A program made the translations under genes and the position numbers. From Auanema rhodensis (lineage: Eukaryota; Nematoda; Chromadorea; Rhabditida; Rhabditidae): 64,000 nt of DNA. Where the stretch lies: contig OZ059895.1 in assembly GCA_964057225.1 (NCBI GenBank), positions 5,952,001 through 6,016,000 of the forward strand, written 5' to 3'. Shown piece after piece: positions 25,426 to 41,600 of the stretch. Numbering within the stretch: the first letter of the stretch is position 1; the number at the start of each line of letters is the position of its first letter. The notes below the pieces were generated by a model, which was not told the DNA's origin, ran no database searches, and saw only the letters and a program-made list of their open reading frames with translations.

Positions 25426-26973
25426 CCTCGAGCTTTCTTGAAGAGTTACAGGAGAAATATCTGAAGGAGCATTTAGCTCAGAGAGGAGTCAAGAAACAAA
25501 GAAAACATAACCATCTCCATAAGGAACCAGTGGAAAATTCTATGGACAGCTGGTTTCTTGACTTCTTCTTCCACAATCTGTCCTGTTATAAACGGGAAGT
25601 GAAATCAGAGAAGATGCCAAGCGTCGTTACGCATTTCGTAGTTAATTGCCACGGTGTATATAATTAGTGCTAATCCTAGTTTTGTTTCTGCTAAATATTT
25701 GACCTTAGAAATAGCTTTTCGTCTTCGAAGCTGATGGTTTTAGAGTATTTTGAAACGATAGTTATGTAATCACAATTGGTTAATGCCAGAATAACCATAT
25801 GGAGAAGTATTTCAACCTTGTCATCATCATCGTCATAGCTATATACGAATTATATCATATAAGTGTGTAAAAACATAAAGATATTGATAAACCATCTGTA
25901 TTTTTGAATTTTCTGAAGAAAAAAATTCAAAATCACAGCATTATCAGTGTTAAAATCAAACAGACTTAAATACAAGTTCCTGGTGCAAAGATCTCCACCG
26001 TATCTGCCGTACTAGCCTCAGCTGGCATTTAAAGATGCAACATTCTGTTTGTCCTTCTATACCTATGTATGTATATACATATTTGATATATATGTATTAG
26101 TTAATTAAATTATGTAATTCAGTTCTTATGTTTTACATTCAACTTTATTCGTCTTCGATAGAATATAGTTTAAGGCTGCTTCAGTCTCGTTACTCACCCT
26201 TTATATTCCAAGTTAAGTTCACATACCCCATTACTGATTTGTGCCCTTTACAGAACTACGATTTGTATTTCATAGGAATGAGGAAGAATCTTTGGCCGTT
26301 TTCCCCTCAGGTAATGGGTGTAAGCTTGAAAAAGACAATTTTTTCGATAATTAGCTCGCGATCCTAATGATCTTGATTAGATGTTCATCGACCAATAGGA
26401 AGGATTGGATATTTAATACCGGGAACATCTTTGATAATATTTTAATGAGCTTTGGTGAAGTGCCGATATTTTGCTCCAGGTAAAACTTTTTCACCTGAAA
26501 TTTCGTGATTCCTTCAAACAAAATGTGACTGACCAAGCTTGTATAGGCGGTTGACTAGACAAAACCACGTACGATTTTCTACCTGATTGAGCACAATCAA
26601 ATGATGCGCTTAGAGCTTCGCTTCATTTAAGTAAATTAAAGCACTTATCTAGCGAAAATAGAGGAAAATAGTAGTCATTTTCAAATGTTCAAAATGACTG
26701 TCTGATATTTGATATTAAACATCATTACACGATAGAAATTATGTTTTGTGTTTTGCTGTCTATGGTGATGAGAATTCATGTTGCATTGTCTCTAGGAAAT
26801 GTCTATGACTTTCATGAATGTACATAGATGTTTAAGAAGATGGCATTTCATCATTCTATTCCAATATTTACTAAGAAATCATTGGATACATATATGTATT
26901 ATTATTGTTTTTTCTTTAATGTGTTTCAATTACTAAGTTTAAAAAAATTATTCATTTAAAGTATTTAATGTTT

Positions 26974-27003
26974 TAGAGAGAGAGAGAGAGATAGAGACAG
27001 AGA
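26974..27003 (+). repeat. (GA)n microsatellite
   Basis: Near-pure GA run followed by an imperfect ATAGAGACAGAGAG tail, in the RAX upstream region. Confidence 0.8.
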
Positions 27004-27211
27004 GGTCATATATTGAAAGAGTATTTCTAAGAATTATAGAAATATAAACTTTTTCCTCTTCTTTCTCTCTCTTTCCGAGTTATCTTTCTGATTATATGTA
27101 ACTGTCAGCAGGAAGGTCTCCTCCCGCCTCAAAGCTCCACCCCTTTTCCATAATTGGTTCTAACCAGGCCGCTCCTCCTCTCCCTCTTAGCCTGGCTTTT
27201 GTCTTCCTCTG

Positions 27212-27219
27212 TATATATT
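27212..27219 (+). promoter_or_regulatory. TATA box of the RAX homeobox gene
   Basis: TATATATT about 125 bp upstream of the ATG at 27342, after CACCC-like (CTCCACCCC) and pyrimidine-rich elements, and followed by a pyrimidine-rich likely start region. Confidence 0.5.
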
Positions 27220-27341
27220 TACTACCTCTCTCAATCTGACAGTCTTCTATACTCAGAGAATTCTGAAGTTTCGTTTTGTTTCTTCACGATACCAGTTCTG
27301 ACACTTCTATCTATTTCGAGTTCTAAGCTCTATTTCTTGTC

Positions 27342-30206
27342 ATGTATGCAAGCGAGCTTCAGCAAATTTGTACTCCATGTAAGTCATTATTATCAATTTG
27401 CCTTCATTGCACGGTTCACGAAACTCTAACGTGTGAGCACGGTATCGTGGCCTCAGCATCGTCTACGACTGAAATCCTCAGCAACTTGAAATTCCTGAAC
27501 GCTTCATTGAATTTGAACTGACATGAGCGTAAACTAGTATAGAGAAATTGAGTGTTATGTTTATCTGATTATACTAATTCTTTAACTTAATAATACTTTC
27601 CTCGGTTAGCCACAAAAAAAATCAGATCACATACACTTGTTGTGTCTGTATGAGACAGAGCATAACAAATCATGTTAATGCTCGTAAGCGTTTCTTTTCT
27701 AAACTTTAATCAAAATATAATGTCAATATAATTACCAACAATTTATTAATATTATTATATTTTATTATTAAATTGAGTTATATTGTTCTATTTAAAGCTT
27801 TTCTTCAGTGTCATCCCCATACGGCGATATTGCAGGTGGTGGGAATAAGCAAGATGATTATCAAAAGAAAAAGAAAGAGGTTCGACAATAGGGACTTTAT
27901 GTTTTATAACGAAATAATATTATTGTAGGAAAGTAAAAAGCAAAGAAGGAATAGAACTACCTTTACAACCTATCAACTACATGAGTTGGAACAATCATTT
28001 GAAAGATGCCATTATCCTGATGTCTATGCACGAGAATCATTAGCTGCTAAAGTTAAACTACCGGAAGTTCGGGTCCAGGTAACATAAATATACACTAGCA
28101 AATATGACTGAAACTCTTCATTTTTATATATTAGATTGATAATTCCCAGTCTTATTTATTTTACGAAAACACACAAAAATTATATTATCATTCATTTTAA
28201 TTTTTCTGAAAATTAAATATGATCTTCCTTTTCCAAGACATTCAAAATGCTCATATTCAGAAGCTCAATTATGTTTTAGATGTAATTATATAATATAATA
28301 ATATAATTAGTTACTATAAGGTTCATAAGAATTCATTTTCTCTTTTTCTATTACTTATCTGTAATCTTTGTGATGTCCATTCATAGTTCTTCTTCGTCGT
28401 GTACTTCTAATCGCCTAACGAGCTCATTAGACATGAAGCAATACTTCGATAGATAAAAGAATATGAAGAGATTCGATTCTCTTGAGACACATGCTCGCTC
28501 GAATAATTGGATGACGTACCTTACTGACTACCTTACAAGAAGTCTAAATGCTTAGTATACCAGGGACTTCAACAGTTTTGCTTCAAAATTGCGCCCTCAT
28601 ATGAACAAACTCCGATAATGAGTGTTCTGCTACCACAACTGTTTTGATTACAGATCTTACCATTAATATTTGACAACAACCGTCCAGCACTTACTCTGTA
28701 GCTAAATGAACGAAAGTGAGCGCCCACGCGTTGCCGTAGATTTCGCGTCTAATTAGCATATTTTTCTTGCGTTTAAGATTTCATATCGTTGGAATTAAAA
28801 TCAAGTTGTTGATCATCAAACTTCAACCGAAAGCCAATTTGTACGGTTAAAGACTTAATCCTTTTCAAACCAAATAAGCTTCGAGCTGTTGTCAAAACAA
28901 TTAGCTTGGTCGAATAGCTGAATGAGTCAGTGCCATCCGGCTGGATGAGTGATTCTTTCACAGTTTTCCCCCCATTTCAGGTTTCCAATTCGAAACATTT
29001 AAAAAAATAGTTCACAAGCTCTAAAGAACTGTATGTAACATGGATCAGACATTCGTCTTCCATGTATTGTTGTTCGTAATACAATGTGATTCTCTCACGA
29101 TTTTTTCGATTTTCTCAAGAAATTATGTTCAGTATGGTATATTGTGTCTTATGACCAACTTACAGTATTTGTCTAAGCACATTATGATTCTTTTAGAGTA
29201 TTTTTTAATTTATTCATTAGAGTGCGCAACAGTTTCTCGGCTGTCCTGTTGCCATCTTAGTTTTTGCTCGCAGATTTGTGTTACTTCCCGCAGTGACATA
29301 GCTAATCCGTCCGAAATCCGAGTACGGTCATTAAAGGCCTTCAATCTAAGGGCATCTACTCCTGAATAGAATATAAGAATCTCTTCATGTAAAACCACAG
29401 ATAAGAATCTAATGAATTATTCCATTGTTTACTTATGTAGTGTTGTCAAAGATTAAGGCATAGCCTTCATGGTCGTTCAAGATTAAAAGAAAAAAATCTT
29501 TAATTAATATTTATTCTTTTAATTCAATTCATCATTATTCTTTCAAATTTATTTTCAGGTTTGGTTTCAAAACAGAAGAGCTAAGCATAGACGACAAGAA
29601 AAACAAGAAGGAAATGCTATTGCTGATCTAAGACCACCATCGACTCAAATTCCCTCATGGTATGAGAAGCCACTTATCTTTATAGTTTGTTACATTCACT
29701 TACACAGGTCATGGATGAGTTCAAACAATCTTAGCCATCAAAATTCGACAGCCGGAGGAAATCACCAACACCTTAATCAGAATTATGTCCTTACTGATGA
29801 ACTGTTCAATTCATTTCCTTCCTTTGAACAAAAACAAACTGCAGTTCCCACGTTTATACCTGATATGAAACAACCACAGTCCTTTTTCTCCTGTCTACCA
29901 ACCGGAGCTGGAACTGGACAGTACCCTAACGCATTTCCTACCTCTGGAATAGGATCAGCCCTGAGCAACATGGGAAATAAAGGTGAGTATCAGGGTTTTT
30001 ACAATTGAACAATTGAAAAACAATTTTTTTTCTGAGTTCGTGAACTGATTGAGATTATTATTTCAGGTTTAGCACCAGTACAATTACCTTCATCAGGAGC
30101 AGGCAACGGTGTTTCTTTGGGCGGGTTTCCTTTATCGTCACAGCCTTTAGAAATGGAAAAACAATCATCTGCCCTTCTACAAGAGAATTTCGTACGGCTT
30201 CAATGA
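27342..30206 (+). CDS. RAX: Paired-like homeodomain transcription factor, RAX / ceh-8 type
   Basis: Six exons (27342-27378, 27809-27879, 27929-28078, 29559-29659, 29708-29982, 30067-30206) join in phase to 257 residues. A short N-terminus ([19 protein letters not shown]) and Lys-rich linker lead into the homeodomain: [72 protein letters not shown] and [12 protein letters not shown] with RRQEK fit RAX best. Position 50 is Gln as expected, and position 56, usually Trp in RAX, is His. The rest is Asn/Gln/Pro/Gly-rich, and I find no C-terminal OAR motif. An intron of 1.48 kb splits the homeobox before VWFQN. RAX proteins act in anterior neurons and eyes; here a head-neuron role is an inference. 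Confidence 0.88.
28079..29558 (+). other. Long intron inside the RAX homeobox
   Basis: At 1.48 kb it is about thirty times the usual intron of this window. Part of it (28370-28980) is less A/T-rich, with homeodomain-type sites such as CTAATTAG. It may carry enhancers. No nested gene is supported. Confidence 0.45.
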
Positions 30207-30468
30207 AAATTGCGTGAGTATGGTTATTATAAATGGAACTTTATCGATTTTCTAAGTTGTCATGTATTCTCATTACTGTTCTTGTCTAGAGCCCATATAT
30301 ATATCGTTTTTCTATTTTATGCCTGAATTTTGTGTAGAATTTATATGTTTGATTTTCAAATTTCCAATCTATTCAGTGTTGTTGGTTGAATAGCTTGGCA
30401 AAACTATGTTGTAAATGTCATATTTCATGAAATCACACAAGAGGACGGAAAGACTTTAGCTGTTTGTA
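30207..30468. other. RAX 3' region up to the tRNA
   Basis: 3' UTR and spacer of the RAX gene. Nothing else seen. Confidence 0.4.
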
Positions 30469-30539
30469 GCATCGGTGGTTCAGTGGTAGAATGCTCGCCT
30501 GCCACGCGGGCGACCCGGGTTCGATTCCCGGCCGATGCA
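30469..30539 (+). tRNA. tRNA-Gly (anticodon GCC)
   Basis: Complete 71-nt cloverleaf. The acceptor stem GCATCGG/CCGATGC has 7 pairs; the D arm contains TGGTTCAGTGGTAG; the anticodon loop is TGCCACG with anticodon GCC; the T arm is CCGGGTTCGATTCCCGG. A T-run after CTTTC, just 3' of the gene, could serve as the Pol III terminator. There is no intron. The internal A box (TGGTTCAGTGG) and B box (GGTTCGATTCC) are intact, so it should be functional. Confidence 0.97.
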
Positions 30540-30959
30540 ACTTTCTTTTGAACTTTTATTGCAAACTTCTAAGCTAAAATTTTATTTTAATAGAAAATCA
30601 AAAACCGTACATTGTGGAGAATCTCTCTGACATAAAAGAAAAAATAAATATTTTATAAAAACATTAATTGACACAAGGTGAGCCTCAGTATAATAAATAT
30701 ATACATAAAGGCCCAAATAATAATTTTTAGATAATCTAGCCTGCGCTACAGAACTGTCAAAAATAACTGAAAGATCTTGAAAGGCAACAATAGTCAAATT
30801 CAGAAGAAGTGAGACTAAATATAATTAGAAGGCAATTGATTTCGACTTCGTACACCGTACGTAAAATTGGATGATTTTTTTTCAGAAAAACATGACTAGT
30901 TATCATTGTAGTGAAATTTTTCTTTAGTAGTACGAACAAGTTGTTAGGGAGCATGTGCT
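30540..30959. other. Spacer between tRNA-Gly and DPP8/9
   Basis: A/T-rich. It contains the DPP8/9 3' UTR on the minus strand. No gene seen. Confidence 0.4.
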
Positions 30960-34400
<3,441 letters not shown>

Positions 34401-34545
34401 CGGAAATGTTTTTCGGTTTCTTTCGATGCACGTTTGGTGTAAATAAGGCGGATACTCAACCAATTAAAATCAAAGACAATACTATATAAATAATCTTTAA
34501 TTTCATGTTGAAGTATAAACATATATGATACAAAATTTCAAAATG

Positions 34546-35770
34546 TTAATAAAACTTAGGAGGAGCAAACTCTTCATTTCGTTCCTCCCGTTCTTTTTCA
34601 ATCCATTGATGGTATCTATCTTTACCACGATCCCATTCTCTGTTTGACTTGATGCGTTTTTCAAACTGAAGAAAAAACATAAATAAATTGCTTGCAATAA
34701 AAAGAAAATAACCTGTTCGCTTATTTCTTCTTTAGGATCGGCAGGAATAGGAATTTCATCTAAGTTAACTTCAGGAGGAGGAGTAGGATCTTTCAGAGCT
34801 ACAATAAAAAATTGGAAAGATGAATCACTGTCAGAAACTAACGAGCCAATCCCATTCGAAGTCTGAGCTTATTTACTTTCTGACGTTTTAATTCGTCCCG
34901 CTTTTCTTTCATCATCTTAAAAAATCAAATCTAAACTGTTGACTTCAATAACCAACTTTAATTTTTTCCCTAGCAGAAGCAGTTTCATCGCTCATTTTTA
35001 CTAAATCGTCCATCTGTTTTCTACGCTTTTCTTCATTTTGTGAAAAACGAACGTGAGAAGCACCATATACTCTTCGTTCTAAAATAATAGACCAGTGAAT
35101 AAAAGATAACATTTTAAAAACCTTCATCGGGAATATAGTGAACAGCTTCGGCATCTTCAGACGACGTAGACGGTCCTGGAGGTGGTTCAAAACTTTTAAT
35201 GCGTTCAAGCTCTTCTTTGTTGTTTCTTTTTTTAGTCAAAAAATCAACCATAAAATCCACAGGAGTGTCATCTGCATGTTTAAGTACCACCTCTCCTTTA
35301 GCCAACTTATTATATAACTCTGATTTTTCCTGAAGCAGGAAATCGTGGAAATTCGGACAATTTGAACCAAACCTGCATAACTCGTTTAATCGTGGCCAAA
35401 CGCTCAGCTTCTTCTTGCTCCATTTCTTTACTTAACTCTTTTATGCGTTCTTTACGCTGAGCTGATTCAGATTTCATTGCAACTCTCTCGTCTTTTTTTA
35501 CATGAAGAATACCCTATACATATGATTTCATTGTTGAGCCTTGATATATCTCTAAAATACCTTACTTCCACTTCTATAATCGGTCGTTTGCTGTATTTTT
35601 CCGGCTTTCTCTTTAGCTTTTAAAAGTTCACCCTTGAAAGCATACATGGAGCTAACTTCTTGAGTAAGAATTCGTTTTGGTTCAGGTTTTTTCTCTTCTT
35701 CTTCTTCCTTGCCATCATCTTGTGTATCGCTAGCGTTTCGAGCTAAGCTCGAAGAAGCAAACGTAGCCAT
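34546..35770 (-). CDS. CCDC174: CCDC174-like nuclear protein
   Basis: Highly charged, coiled-coil protein linked in other animals to the exon junction complex and spliceosome. The start MATFASSSLARNASDTQDD is followed by KKPEPKRILTQEVSSMYAF. Charged helices make up most of the length. The CCDC174 blocks near the middle are YGASHVRFSQNEEKRRKQ and SAREKIK. The conserved C-terminal segment REWDRGKDRYHQWIEKER ends in EFAPPKFY, close to the human SPEFAPPSTY end. Five to six exons with short introns. It is divergent from the KH gene (ATG 36201) and lies 145 bp upstream of DPP8/9 on the same strand, so the two may be co-transcribed. Confidence 0.8.
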
Positions 35771-36200
35771 CTAAATATATTAATTATTCAACAATACATT
35801 TTGAATATATACATAGAATGGAGAAACGAACTACTCACGAACTCGTCAAAGAAAAGGATTCGAATTAGAGAGGATCATGATGACTGCACTGCGTTTAACA
35901 ATGAGCCTGTGCGCTAATGCAAGATCGACGCACATTTGTGGTACAGGTTGCCGGACGCCGTTCAATATCCCGAACGTCTTATATTTTGATACACATTTTC
36001 AAAGAATTTTCAAATTTCAATTTTTTACTTTCTGCGGATATCTCTAGGATTGAACTTTCTGTACAATTCCATTGCAAATTGATATTTTGATTAAGAAACA
36101 TATTTAAATTAAGTAAGATATTTAATTTTGCTCTTTGGGGCTGTTCTCCAACTCCAATATATATAAATAAGATATAACTTAGTTATTTTATTTTTTAGAA
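35771..36200. promoter_or_regulatory. Divergent promoter region, CCDC174 / KH gene
   Basis: 430 bp between two start codons that point away from each other. The KH gene start has a TATTTTATTTTTTAG acceptor immediately upstream. No TATA or CCAAT element is obvious. Confidence 0.45.
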
Positions 36201-37592
36201 ATGGCTACTCGAGGAGAACATTATGGAGCTCCTCGTGGTGGTGGTCCTTCATCTCGAGGTGGTCAACCGTCTAGAGGCGGCTCACGCGGTGGAGGACCTG
36301 CCCGGGGCGGCGGTAATCCAAGCGGCTCATATCCCGCAGGCCCTGGAAATTTCGGCCCTGGCTATGGAGGCGGAAGTGCAGTAAGTTAATAGTAGAAGAA
36401 AATGTCTATATCACTATTGTCATAGTATGAAGCTTATGGCAACTATGGATATGGTGCTGGGTATGGACAAGGGCCAGAAGCCTTTGGAGAAGGTGCACCA
36501 CCAGGATATGGATTTCCGGGATACACAGGATTCCCACCAATGCCTATGCAGGGCGGGCCACCTCCATCCCCCCTGGACGAAGAAATTCAGGTTTGCATAT
36601 ATACTATGAAATTGTTTGAATAATTGTTATATAGATTGTTATCGGAGAAATTCAAAATGAAATAGTCTCTTTTGAACAAGCAGGAGAATGGGGAGAGCAA
36701 TTTAAAAATGCTCGCAGATTGTTAATATCAGGTTGCACAGTTGATGTTGAACTAGCTCATTTTTGCTTTTCCAGAATCTGAAAAGTTGGAAAATAGCATA
36801 GACCCTGAGTGGTTAGAAGTTGACATTCAGAAACATATTAAAGTCATCAAGAAGGTTTTAGTACCCGTTTATCGATATCCTAAGGTATTTTCATACTTAT
36901 TTTCAACTTTGTTACAAAATTATTTAGTTTAATTTCGTTGGTAAAATTCTTGGTCCTAAAGGTGCAACTTTGCAAACTCTGTCCAAAACTCATAAGTGCC
37001 ATATTTACGTATTGGGAAGAGGATCAACAAAAGATCAAAGAAAGGAAAATGAATTGTTAATGTCTGGTGATCCTCAGTATGCTCATTACGGAGGTCCTCT
37101 TCACGTTAAGGTTGAAAATTATTTAGATATTGTAACTAGAAAATTTTTTTTCAGATTGAAACTATTGCTCCAGCTCATGTTGCTTATCAACGTGTAACAT
37201 CAGTATTAGAAGAGCTTAGTAAAATATTACAACCTGTAATAAATTATTTTTTTTATTGAAATTGAAATTAATCATCTTAGATACGAGAGGATACTACACC
37301 AGCTCATCTTAAGGGTGATGGAACTGGATCAGCAGATGGCAGTGCAGAAGATAGTAATAATCGTAAGCATTTGTCTATCGTAGCTTTGTCTTATTTATTA
37401 TTTTAGAACCTCCTGATATGTCTATCAAAGATAATATTGGTAATAATGGTGGTATGAACATGGGTGGTGGAGGTCCAATGCGTTCGAATCGTGGTATGTC
37501 TAGGGGGCGAATTGCAAGAGGCCGTGGAGGGTAAGTTACCGTGCATTCATCACATATAAACTTCAATTTAAAGACGTGGCATTCCGTATTAG
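36201..37592 (+). CDS. KHDRBS: Sam68/KHDRBS-like STAR-type KH RNA-binding protein
   Basis: Nuclear RNA-binding protein of the STAR class, which regulates splicing and RNA processing. The N-terminus is RGG-rich (SRGGQPSRGGSRGGGPARGG) and continues as Gly/Tyr/Pro-rich. The KH region reads VLVPVYRYPKFNFVGKILGP, KGATLQTLSKTHKCHIYVLG, RGSTKDQRKENELLMSGDP, then YAHYGGPLHVKIETIAPAHV, the GKILGP(K/R)G signature and downstream block of KHDRBS proteins. The tail has DMSIKDNIGNNGGMNMGGG and a second RGG patch (SRGRIARGRGG) and stops after GRGIPY. Introns are 40-60 bp, and the last uses a TTTAAAG acceptor. RGG boxes at both ends are typical targets of arginine methylation. Confidence 0.9.
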
Positions 37593-38688
37593 AACTGCTT
37601 TTCTTACGTCGCCTCCGAATCATCGGTAAGTCCTTGTTGTTTTTGAAAAATCCAAAAAAATCAAATTTGGTTGTTTGGTCCTGCACGTTAGCTGTTTGTT
37701 TCAAAAAGTAGTTCTTCAGGTTCTGATTCCGTTACGCGAAACTTAAATATAAAAACGTAGCTTGATGGACGGAGCATCCTAAACATGTTAAACTTCGTAA
37801 CATTAATTAGTACAATAACCTTATCAAATTCAAAAAAATTGTGAAGGATCTAAGATCTCCCGTCAGTTTGTAGTTATTTATTGTCTTCAGTCCGCAATCT
37901 CGTTTAATGAAATAAAAATCTTTAAAATATACTATAAAAAAGGCGGGATAAGCTTGATAATTTTTAAGATTAAACATCTGTTTTATAATATTATATGAAT
38001 TGGCATCCCTGTTACAAAAATTTAGGTAAAAAATAATTTATTTCTCTTAACGTACTAAAAAAAGGTAACTTTCACATCGAATCTGAATTCATGATTGATT
38101 TTGTCTCTGTGATCGGCCATCCATTACTGTCTATTGTTATCACCTTTTAATCATAATGAGTGGAGTGTTTCGAACTTTTTCTGTTGTGTAAATTAGTATT
38201 CTTTAGAGATTCAAAGCTATTTTTAAGATTTCCCAAAGATCTTATTGTGAGGAGATTGTTATTGTTCGATTGTCTATATCTTATACCTTCCTTGGATAGT
38301 GGCTTTAGTGTCATGATTGTTTCTGCTATTTATAGAAATAGGTATTGGAATCTAGCTTGATTTCAGTACTAAGTCTTATTTCACATTAGGCTTTTGAAAA
38401 GTTCAAATTTGTGATATGTGTCGGCCTGTAATGATTGTTGATTACTGAGATTGCCTGAAGTTTTAAAGCCGCATGTCAAACGGTGTATGCATGTACGCTT
38501 TGCCAAAGAAATAGAATATATAATTAATTAAATACAGACATTGAGTAACAGGGTGTCAATCTTTGTAAAAATGCCAAATCAAACTCTTAATATAAAATGT
38601 TCATTTAAAAGGCAAATTATGTGTCATGCAAAGCGATATTTTATAGACAAATATGTACCCGGTCTCTTGTTATGCAATATTTTTCGTT
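37593..38688. other. 3' region shared by convergent KH and carboxypeptidase genes
   Basis: 1.1 kb between two convergent stop codons. A/T-rich, presumably 3' UTRs. A 62-codon plus-strand frame at 38541-38729 overlaps the real carboxypeptidase end on the other strand and is a shadow. Confidence 0.4.
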
Positions 38689-41600
38689 TTAGACGACAGC
38701 AATTTTGTGGCAAAGGTTACAGGTCTTAGCGCAATCTCTAATCATAGATTGCGGTGAAGCGCTAAAATAAAAATAAAAATAATTATCAATTTCAAAAATT
38801 ACCTGCAAAGATTTGGGGAGGATTTTATCCATGATTGACAACCAGCTAATCTATCAGAGCATCGTTCTTGGCGTAGTTTATTCATTTTCTGCTCGTTAAC
38901 TATAATACATCGCTACTAATTTAACTTTGCTTCATTAGTTACAAACCTAATTTATCTTTCCATTGCTTTTGAACTTCATCAATAACAACTTGAATACCGG
39001 CCCAAGTTTCTCGAGCGGTTGGGATAAGTTGGCTTTTTTCTAAGACAAATCCGTTCCACTCTTAAATATAATGATTATAGACCTAATGGGAATTATATGC
39101 AGGCACACAAAACTGGGCTCAATTCTATCTTGTTATTACATCTATTTTTATATTAAAATTATCTATTTAATCTAAAATTAGAGCTATTCACACTTTCCCA
39201 CCCAATAGATGGACCAATACGCGGGTCCCATTCGGACCCTCTCTCCATACACTCTTACCTATAAATCATTAAATTCAATCTTTCATTCTTCTTTAATACG
39301 AGAGTAAATTAATTTTTCCCACCTTCATAAGTTGGTCTAACTTCAATGGTATACGAATATTTCGTCTTAAGTGTTTCCTTGGCCCAATCAGTTGATCCTC
39401 CGGAGAAAGCATCTAAAATTTAATCCATGTTATTTTCATTTCAAATAAAATTATAAGTGAGATTATATAAGGAAGACAGAAGAAAAGATGCTACGCACAA
39501 ATAATTTCTGGACCAGTTCCGTGTCTATACTTAGTTCCGTAAAGTTTTCCCAACGCCTCTACAGCTTTGGCAGCAACTCGTCGCTAAAAATAATAGAAGT
39601 TAATATAATAATAATAAACATTTAAATATATTTTTCTTTGTCATTAATTTTCAGATGAAATATAAAAATTTAATAGAAATATAGATCTAAGCTTTCAATA
39701 TCAAATAAAAACGAAAAATCAGTGCGTTAATTATGAAAAAAAAAAGTTTTTTGATCATCAAACTTACAGTTTCAGCAATATCTGGAGCGTAGGTAAATTT
39801 GCGATGTGAATAAGAATAAATCCAAAGTTGAGAATAAGCATGAAGAGTAATATAAGCTTCAAGTCTATCTTTTTGGCTAAGCATGAATTCGCTGATAGCT
39901 CTGCAAAGAAAAATGAAATAATACTGAAATATCATTAAAATATAAAGAAATAAAAGCGAAATGTATCAGAAATATGAAAGAAAATTTCATTCAACATGCA
40001 AACTTGCAGACTGTATTGATATAGAGGAGCTTGACTATCAGTCTGATGAAGATGTTGTTTATCTCACATGTGTTAGGGTAAGAAAATACTTTTTTGAAAA
40101 TAATTATACCTAACAATCTAATATTTACTGTACCTTTTGGCTTTAGAATAGATGAAACTCGTAAACTCACTTGCTTTCAGGCTCACTGAATGCTGAAGGT
40201 CCGTGATAAATTTCAGAGCATGGGTATTTGGAGGCACCAATTTCTAAAATTTATTACAAAAGTTATTATTTTTTTGGTGTGAAAGAAGGGTATTGAGATG
40301 CGAAAGTGAGATATGTTAGATTAGGAAGTGAAAGAGACAATTTGAAGCTGAATATTTGGATTGAAATTGTTGAAGCAAATGAAGTAGAAGCAATAGATTT
40401 ACCTCCAAAACGGAATCCGAAGTTTCTGTTCAAATCAACACCCATACAACAGGCATTGCTGATGCCATCAAAAGCACAACGCGACGGAGAACGGGATTTA
40501 CGCCACATACGAGCCTATATATAGATATAATGATATTATATTCATTTGTGATTGCAGATAAGTTTTAATTTTCTTTTGTTTTTGATTTTAAGGGAAAGAC
40601 ATGCTACAAACCGGTTGTTCTTTATAATGATAAATTTTTAATCGTGTGTCATGTACGTATTTTTAATTTAAAAAAGACATTTTTTGCTCTTGAAAAACAA
40701 AAATATTACTCACTCGTGGGTTAGATGAATCAGTTCTGGTGAATTCATATCCATCAGGGTTAAGTACAGGGAATACATAGATGATGATGTCATCCAAATA
40801 TGATTGCACTTGCTCATTAGACATTCGTTGATTAACAATCTGAATTATAAAAGTTTTTTTCTGAGTTTTGAACTTTCACCATTGATCTTTTTGAAGGTCG
40901 TAAAAATACTTACTGTATTAATGATATACATAGCTGTGTGAACTGCCGTCCATTCACGAGCATGAATACCAGCATCCAAGATTACCGCTTTCTTATCTGT
41001 TCTTTCTCTTCCAAACTGAATGTATTCATTTCAAAAATGAAACTTGAAATAACGGAAAGTTAACCTTCAAACCAATTATGCGACGCCCTTCCACTGTTTT
41101 TCCAATATCCACAATCGAAGCAATATCGGGCAACTTTTCGGCTATACGATGCATCCATTGGGTGATGGTGTTGTATGAATAATATTCGCCCATTCTTCAA
41201 ATATTTTTTATATATAATCAGTATAGTTTAATTCAGTTCACTTGATTTTGCTCATAAATGCACCTCCGGCATCATCGTGCATCCTCAGAAACTGCCCGAA
41301 GCTATTAATATCTGTCCAGCTTAAGTCTTGAAGATCTTCATCGTTCAGATGTTTTTCGATAGACGATTCCTTTTCAATTAGCATTCTGAAGTTAATAGAC
41401 TCATACTATGCTATGGATTTCGGACAAACTTTCTAAGATCATCAATAGCTATTTGATATGGAAATTGGTGATTGAAAAGAAATTCTTCAAACTCAGAAGT
41501 GTATTCTGGAGATATCATAACGTCAACCGTACTGTTTACCTGGCTAGGTGCATGCCAAAAATCTGCTTTCTAGAATAACAAGAAAAAAATCTTCCCACCC

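Larger units (their letters stand above)
24799..27211. other. Gene-poor region upstream of the RAX gene
   Basis: 2.4 kb. About 25085-25640 is richer in G+C than its surroundings and partly open, but no homology is recognised and frames break often. A 13-bp perfect inverted repeat with a 10-nt loop lies at 25390-25425. A (GA)n tract is at about 26974-27000. The last few hundred bases are pyrimidine-rich and probably hold the RAX promoter. Confidence 0.4.

Noticed and set aside
27154-27429. 91-codon hydrophobic frame
   Set aside because: It spans the TATA box and leader of the RAX gene; the real first exon lies in another frame at 27342.
29210-29398. Minus-strand frame containing ALRLKA, like an OAR motif
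   Set aside because: Wrong strand relative to RAX and inside its intron; the surrounding residues do not match an OAR domain, so chance.
38541-38729. 62-codon plus-strand frame
   Set aside because: Overlaps the ShKT-encoding last exon of the carboxypeptidase on the other strand.
39180-39290. Hairpin GGGTCC-CATTC-GGACCC in a carboxypeptidase intron
   Set aside because: Only 6 bp of stem and no further structure; not distinguishable from chance.
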